The position numbers and the translations under genes were made by a program. Positions 59,975 to 64,000 of a stretch of DNA of 64,000 bases are shown piece by piece (positions within the stretch are counted from its first letter, which is position 1; each line of letters begins with the position of its first letter). Source of the stretch: Rhodococcus jostii NBRC 16295. Lineage in GTDB: Bacteria; Actinomycetota; Actinomycetes; Mycobacteriales; Mycobacteriaceae. The stretch is from NCBI RefSeq assembly GCF_001894825.1, contig NZ_BCWY01000003.1, positions 186,001 to 250,000 on the forward strand, in the 5' to 3' direction. Under the pieces are notes generated by a model. It was not told the DNA's origin. It saw only the letters and a list, made by a program, of their open reading frames with translations, and searched no databases.

Positions 59975-61150
59975 ATGGAGCTCGCTGATTCCCCAGACGA
60001 GGCCACATTCCGTGCAGAGGTCCGGGAGTGGGCCGAGAAGGCGGTCCCGACACTGCCGTGGCCGGAACCCATCGATCTGGTCGACAAGGTGCCGTTCTGG
60101 CAGCAGTGGCAGCGACTGCTCTTCGACGCCGGCTACGGCGGGATGTCGTGGCCGCAGGAGTACGGCGGTCAAGCCGCCGACCCGATCCGCAAGTCCATCT
60201 TCACCGAAGAAATGGACCGGGTGGGAGCGCCGGAGCGGCTCAACACCATCGGCGAGGATTTCGCCGGCCCGACCATCATCGACTTCGGGACACCCGCCCA
60301 GAAGGAACGGTTTCTCCGGCCCATCCTGACCGGTGAGGAAATCTGGTGCCAGCTGTTCTCCGAGCCGGACGCCGGATCGGACCTCGCCTCGCTGCGCACC
60401 AAGGCCACGAAGGTGGACGGGGGCTGGAAGGTCAACGGGCAAAAGATCTGGACCAGCCGCGCGCATATCGCGGCGCACGCCATCCTGCTGGCCCGCACCG
60501 GCGGCGGCCCGCGGCACAAGGGCATCACGTACTTCCTGGTGCCCATGGACAGTGAGGGCATCACGGTGCGGCCGCTCGCGCACATGCTCGGCGAGGCGGA
60601 ATTCAACGAGGTGTTCCTCGACGACGTGTTCATCCCCGACGAGCTCGTGGTCGGGGAGGTGGACGGCGGCTGGAAGGTGGCGATGGGCACGCTCGCGTAC
60701 GAGCGGGTGGCGATCGCGACGGGCCGCGTCAACACCAAACGTGCCGTCGACGACATCGTGGCCGACATCGCCGGGATGACCGACGACGCGGGTCGCCCGC
60801 TCGGCGAGGATCCGGTGGTCCGACAGAAGGTCGCGGATCTGTACGGCCGGGCCCTCGTGCATTATCTCATCGGCCAGCGCGTCGTCACACTCGCGGCCAA
60901 CGACGGTCCGCCGGGTCCGGTCACCTCCATCGGCAAATTGTTCTTCTGCCCCCTCGTCGAGGAACTGGCCGACTTCCGATTGTCGCTCGAACCGGTCGGC
61001 GGGCAATTCGCCCTCGACGAGGTGGGGCAGCGGACGGCGCGGTGGCAGCGGCTCGCCTATCAGGCCCGCGGCACCGCCATCGCCGGCGGTTCCACCTTCA
61101 TCCAGCGCAACATCGTCGCCGAGCGCATGCTCGACATGCCGAGGAGCTGA
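59975..61150 (+). CDS. Acyl-CoA dehydrogenase
   Basis: 391 aa. WCQLFSEPDAGSDLAS, NGQKIWTSRAH and the C-terminal IAGGSTFIQRNIVAERMLDMP are acyl-CoA dehydrogenase features; the last differs from the common GGTNEIQ, as in many actinobacterial steroid/terpene-type enzymes. GAGGAGG precedes ATG 59975. It would form the 2-enoyl-CoA for the MaoC pair or the crotonase. The next ligase gene follows after 2 bp. Confidence 0.92.
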   Translation: MELADSPDEATFRAEVREWAEKAVPTLPWPEPIDLVDKVPFWQQWQRLLFDAGYGGMSWPQEYGGQAADPIRKSIFTEEMDRVGAPERLNTIGEDFAGPTIIDFGTPAQKERFLRPILTGEEIWCQLFSEPDAGSDLASLRTKATKVDGGWKVNGQKIWTSRAHIAAHAILLARTGGGPRHKGITYFLVPMDSEGITVRPLAHMLGEAEFNEVFLDDVFIPDELVVGEVDGGWKVAMGTLAYERVAIATGRVNTKRAVDDIVADIAGMTDDAGRPLGEDPVVRQKVADLYGRALVHYLIGQRVVTLAANDGPPGPVTSIGKLFFCPLVEELADFRLSLEPVGGQFALDEVGQRTARWQRLAYQARGTAIAGGSTFIQRNIVAERMLDMPRS

Positions 61151-61152
61151 CA

Positions 61153-63114
61153 GTGTCCGACTACACCTGGCTACCGACCGACGAGTACGTCGAGAACGCC
61201 AACGTCACCCGGCTCGCCCGCGCCCACGGCCTCTCCGGTCTGGCCGAACTCCGCGCCCGCTCCGTCGCCGACGTGCGGTGGTACTGGGACGCGGTGGTCC
61301 GCGACCTGGGCCTGCCGTTCCAGTCGCCGTACCACGAAGTTCTCGACACCTCACGGGGAATCGAGCACCCGGACTGGTTCGTCGGGGGTAAGACGAACGT
61401 CGTCGACGCGTGTCTGGAGCGGTGGCTCGCCGACCCGGTGGTTGCCGATCGGGTGGCCGTCGCCCACGAGGCCGAGGACGGCACCGTCCGCAGCCTGTCG
61501 TATCGCGAGCTCGCGGCGGACGTCGAGCGGGCAGCCGCAGGACTGCGCGAGCTCGGCGTCGGCAAGGGCGACGCCGTCGCCCTGTTCCTGCCGATGATTC
61601 CCGAGGCGGTCGTGTCGGTGTACGCGGTCGCGCGGCTCGGCGCGGTCCTCGTTCCGCTGTTCTCCGGATTCGCTCCGAGCGCGATCGCGTCCCGCATCCA
61701 GGACGCGGACGCGAAGGTGGTGATCGTCGCCGACGGAACAGTGCGGCGTCGCAAGTCCGTCACGATGAAGCCCGCCCTCGACGAAGCCCTGGCCGCGTGC
61801 CCGACCGTGCAGTCGGTCGTCGTGGTCGAGAACATCGGTACCCCTGTCGATTCCGGAAGTCGCGACATCTCCTGGGTGAAGCTCCTCGGCAACGGCGGAG
61901 ACCCGGGGCCGGTGGAGGCGATGGACGCCGCCGAGCCGTTCGCGCTGGCCTACACGTCCGGCACGACCGGCAAGCCGAAGGGCGCCGTCCACACGCACGC
62001 CGGATTCCTCGTCAAGACGGCCAGCGAGGTCGCGTACTCGTTCGATCTGCAGCCGGGCGGGGTGTTCTGCTGGATCACCGACATGGGCTGGATCATGGGA
62101 CCGCTGTCGATCATCGGCACGCATGCCAACGGTGGCACCCTCGTCCTGTACGAAGGGTCTCCGGACGTACCGGACACCGACCGGCTGTGGCAGCTCGCGG
62201 AGCGTCATCGGGTGACAATGCTCGGCGTCTCTCCGACGCTGATCCGCACCCTCCGCGGGCGGGAGACGGATGTCGCGGCACGGTACGACCTGTCCTCGGT
62301 GCACACCATCGGGTCGACCGGTGAGCCCTGGGACCCGGATTCGTACGACTGGCTGGCGCGGGACGTGTTCGGTGGGCGCGTGCCGGTCATCAACTTCTCC
62401 GGCGGCACCGAGGTCGGTGGGTCGTTCCTCGCGCCGTACCCGGTGGAGCCGATTCACAGCTGCTCGCTGGGCGGGCCCTCGCTGGGCATGGACGTGGACG
62501 TCGTCGACGACGCGGGACGCTCGTTGCGCGGCGAACAGGGCGAACTCGTGTGCCGGCAACCGTGGCCGTCGATGACGCGCGGGGTGTGGAAGGACGAGGA
62601 ACGCTATCTGGAGGCGTACTGGTCGACGTTCCCCGGCATGTGGCGGCACGGCGACTACGCGCTCGTCGACGACGACGGGCAGTGGTACATCCGGGGCCGA
62701 TCCGACGACGTCATGAACGTGGCAGGCAAGCGTCTCGCCCCGGCGGAGGTCGAGGCCGTTCTGACCGCGCACCCGGCGGTGTCCGAGGCGGCGGCGGTCG
62801 GTGTGCCGGACCCGAAGAAGGGTGAGGCGGTCTGGGCGTTCTGGGTTCCCCGCGCGGACGCGGGCGGCGACACGGCGGACATCTCGGCCGAGTTGATCGC
62901 CCGTGTCGCCGCGGAACTCGGGAAACCGTTCGCGCCCAGCGTGGTTCATCGGGTGACGCGGCTTCCCAAGACCAGGTCCGCGAAGATTCTCCGCCGGGCG
63001 GTCCGCGCCGCCGCGCTGGGGACCGACCCGGGTGACCTGTCGGGTGCGGAAAATCCGGAGGCCGTCGACGAGATCCGTGCCGTGGTGGCGGGCGGTCGCG
63101 ACGCAGCCTCGTGA
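61153..63114 (+). CDS. Acetyl-CoA synthetase-like acyl-CoA ligase
   Basis: 653 aa. An N-terminal ACAS-type region precedes the ANL core: AYTSGTTGKPKGAVHTH, the W-rich WITDMGWIMG, RGRSDDVMNVAGKRLAP and the catalytic lysine in TRSAKILRRAVR. The length is that of acetyl/propionyl-CoA synthetases, but members beside terpenoid or steroid genes can act on larger acids. GTG 61153 is 2 bp after the acyl-CoA dehydrogenase stop; the frame upstream overlaps it. Confidence 0.9.
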   Translation: MSDYTWLPTDEYVENANVTRLARAHGLSGLAELRARSVADVRWYWDAVVRDLGLPFQSPYHEVLDTSRGIEHPDWFVGGKTNVVDACLERWLADPVVADRVAVAHEAEDGTVRSLSYRELAADVERAAAGLRELGVGKGDAVALFLPMIPEAVVSVYAVARLGAVLVPLFSGFAPSAIASRIQDADAKVVIVADGTVRRRKSVTMKPALDEALAACPTVQSVVVVENIGTPVDSGSRDISWVKLLGNGGDPGPVEAMDAAEPFALAYTSGTTGKPKGAVHTHAGFLVKTASEVAYSFDLQPGGVFCWITDMGWIMGPLSIIGTHANGGTLVLYEGSPDVPDTDRLWQLAERHRVTMLGVSPTLIRTLRGRETDVAARYDLSSVHTIGSTGEPWDPDSYDWLARDVFGGRVPVINFSGGTEVGGSFLAPYPVEPIHSCSLGGPSLGMDVDVVDDAGRSLRGEQGELVCRQPWPSMTRGVWKDEERYLEAYWSTFPGMWRHGDYALVDDDGQWYIRGRSDDVMNVAGKRLAPAEVEAVLTAHPAVSEAAAVGVPDPKKGEAVWAFWVPRADAGGDTADISAELIARVAAELGKPFAPSVVHRVTRLPKTRSAKILRRAVRAAALGTDPGDLSGAENPEAVDEIRAVVAGGRDAAS

Positions 63115-63120
63115 CTACGG

Positions 63121-63154
63121 CGAAGGCCCCACACTGGATGGTGTGGGGCCTTCG
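63121..63154. terminator. Bidirectional hairpin terminator
   Basis: Perfect 14-bp arms CGAAGGCCCCACAC and GTGTGGGGCCTTCG enclose a 6-nt loop, between the convergent ligase and GntR genes. There is no T-run, as is common in high-GC actinobacteria. Confidence 0.88.
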
Positions 63155-63183
63155 TGGTCGGAACGACCGAATGCTCGGCGGGA

Positions 63184-63957
63184 CTACTCGTCCAGCAGAA
63201 TGTCGGTGCGCTCCTCGAAATCCTTGATCGACTCGGCGTACGAGTGGACGTGCCTGCTCATGCGCCGTACGGCGGCATCGGCGTCCTTGTCGCGAATGGC
63301 CTTGGTGACCGAGCGGTGCGCCCGGACGGTAATTTCGCGGACCTTGTCGTCGATGAATCCTTCGTTCTCCGTTGCGGCATAGATGGCCCGTGAGAGCGAG
63401 ATCATGAGGCCCGACAATAGTTCGTTGTGACTGGCGCTCGCCACGGCGACGTGCCAGTCGATGTTCGCCTGAAGGAAGGCGTCGAGGCTGTCACCTGCGC
63501 CCGCGATGTCGTCGTTGGCGGCGTCGAGACGCGCGAGATCCTCGTCTGTGCGATGACGGGCGGCGAGTTGGGCGCAGAACGGCTCGATCGCCTCGCGGGT
63601 CTCGAGCAGCGCGGCGAGACGGATCTGACGACCGCGGATGAGCAGAGCCACCGTGTCCGCCATGGACTGTTCGCCCGGCCGCTGAACGAAGGCGCCCCCG
63701 GCTCGGCCCGCCTTGATGCGCACGAGTCCCTGCACCTCGAGGATGCGGAGTGCCTCGCGGACGGTGGTGCGGCTCATCTTCGTCTGAACGACGAGTTCGC
63801 GCTCCGGCGGCAGCGGTGTGCCTTCGACGTAGTCCCCGCTGAGAATCCGCTCGCGCAGCTCGTTCGCGAGGACGTCCGACGCCTTCGGTACCGCCATCGG
63901 TGTCAACTGGATGGAGGAACGTCCGTTCCGGGTGGTGTTCGGCACGGCTGATGGCAT
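63184..63957 (-). CDS. GntR-family (FadR/FCD subfamily) transcriptional regulator
   Basis: 257 aa. The winged helix-turn-helix (about residues 25-95) contains LANELRERILSGDYVEGTPL and MSRTTVREALRILEVQGLV. The all-helical FCD effector domain follows with NIDWHVAVASASHNELL, whose His/Asp residues usually bind a metal and acid ligand. FCD regulators respond to organic acids or acyl-CoAs. A perfect GGTnnnACC site lies 26 bp upstream of its start, suggesting autorepression, and similar sites precede the beta-oxidation genes. Confidence 0.92.
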   Translation of the reverse strand: MPSAVPNTTRNGRSSIQLTPMAVPKASDVLANELRERILSGDYVEGTPLPPERELVVQTKMSRTTVREALRILEVQGLVRIKAGRAGGAFVQRPGEQSMADTVALLIRGRQIRLAALLETREAIEPFCAQLAARHRTDEDLARLDAANDDIAGAGDSLDAFLQANIDWHVAVASASHNELLSGLMISLSRAIYAATENEGFIDDKVREITVRAHRSVTKAIRDKDADAAVRRMSRHVHSYAESIKDFEERTDILLDE

Positions 63958-63982
63958 GGCTCCCCGCCCTCTCTGGTCTAAC

Positions 63983-63991
63983 GGTCAGACC
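63983..63991. promoter_or_regulatory. GntR autoregulatory operator candidate
   Basis: GGTCAGACC matches GGTnnnACC exactly, followed by TAATATACC. It lies just before the GntR gene, at the right edge of the window, so the divergent target is out of view. Confidence 0.62.
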
Positions 63992-64000
63992 TAATATACC

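Overview
This window looks like chromosomal DNA of a Rhodococcus of the R. jostii/opacus/wratislaviensis group. The DNA is GC-rich, GTG starts and 4-bp ATGA/GTGA overlaps are common, and it carries marker systems typical of these bacteria: the KstR2 cholesterol-ring regulon, CYP142, a group 1h [NiFe]-hydrogenase and a gamma-butyrolactone (gbl) signalling locus. No rRNA, tRNA, CRISPR array, insertion sequence or phage gene was seen. The species group is inferred from gene content and was not tested by a database search.

Layout. (1) 1-5500: a minus-strand operon of an unrecognised partial gene, an M19-dipeptidase-like protein that lacks metal ligands, a 572-aa unknown protein and an aldehyde dehydrogenase, with a divergent LysR regulator. 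(2) 5500-7690: a Tat-exported neutral ceramidase. (3) 7690-12430: CYP142, divergent from an SDR/acetoacetate-decarboxylase-like pair across two KstR-type boxes, then an aldo-keto reductase and a HAD phosphatase. (4) 12480-22007: the HIP (methylhexahydroindanedione propionate) module fadE33-fadE32-fadE31-ech-fadD3 // fadE30-ipdF, kstR2-fadA6, with KstR2 palindromes at 18081 and 20199. (5) 22048-23310: a GNAT-AAA+ fusion gene between two near-identical 46-bp palindromes. (6) 23453-32252: hypA-hypB, a promoter, hhyS-hhyL, a NifU/Rieske-like Fe-S protein, several hydrogenase-associated unknowns, a maturation protease and hypC. (7) 32260-34211: a membrane protein and a lipoprotein hydrolase. (8) 34215-36914: gblE, gblR and gblA with an operator-like palindrome.

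(9) 36940-63991 is a large catabolic region. It holds a heme-dependent N-demethylase set (DUF3445 subunit, DmmA-like protein, PDR-type reductase). Next is an operon with a CoA ligase, an SDR that has lost its catalytic residues, and three genes for an ATP-driven 2-hydroxyacyl-CoA dehydratase or benzoyl-CoA-reductase-like enzyme. A divergent alpha-methylacyl-CoA racemase and a PaaX-type regulator follow. Then come a complete P450 system resembling P450terp (P450, ferredoxin, ferredoxin reductase, alcohol and aldehyde dehydrogenases), two tandem GAF-LuxR regulators, and a CoA beta-oxidation set (enoyl-CoA hydratase, two CoA ligases, two MaoC-type hydratases, an acyl-CoA dehydrogenase). GGTnnnACC-type sites suggest that the FadR-family GntR regulator at the right edge controls the last set.

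How the genes may work together. Regions 3 and 4 are established steroid catabolism. Region 6 would let the cell scavenge trace H2. Region 9 reads as a pathway in which a P450 hydroxylates a terpenoid or alicyclic compound, dehydrogenases oxidise the alcohol to an acid, and ligases, a racemase, hydratases and an acyl-CoA dehydrogenase process the CoA ester. A radical dehydratase/reductase, normally found in anaerobes, is embedded beside it. That combination is the least expected content of the window. Its substrate is inference.
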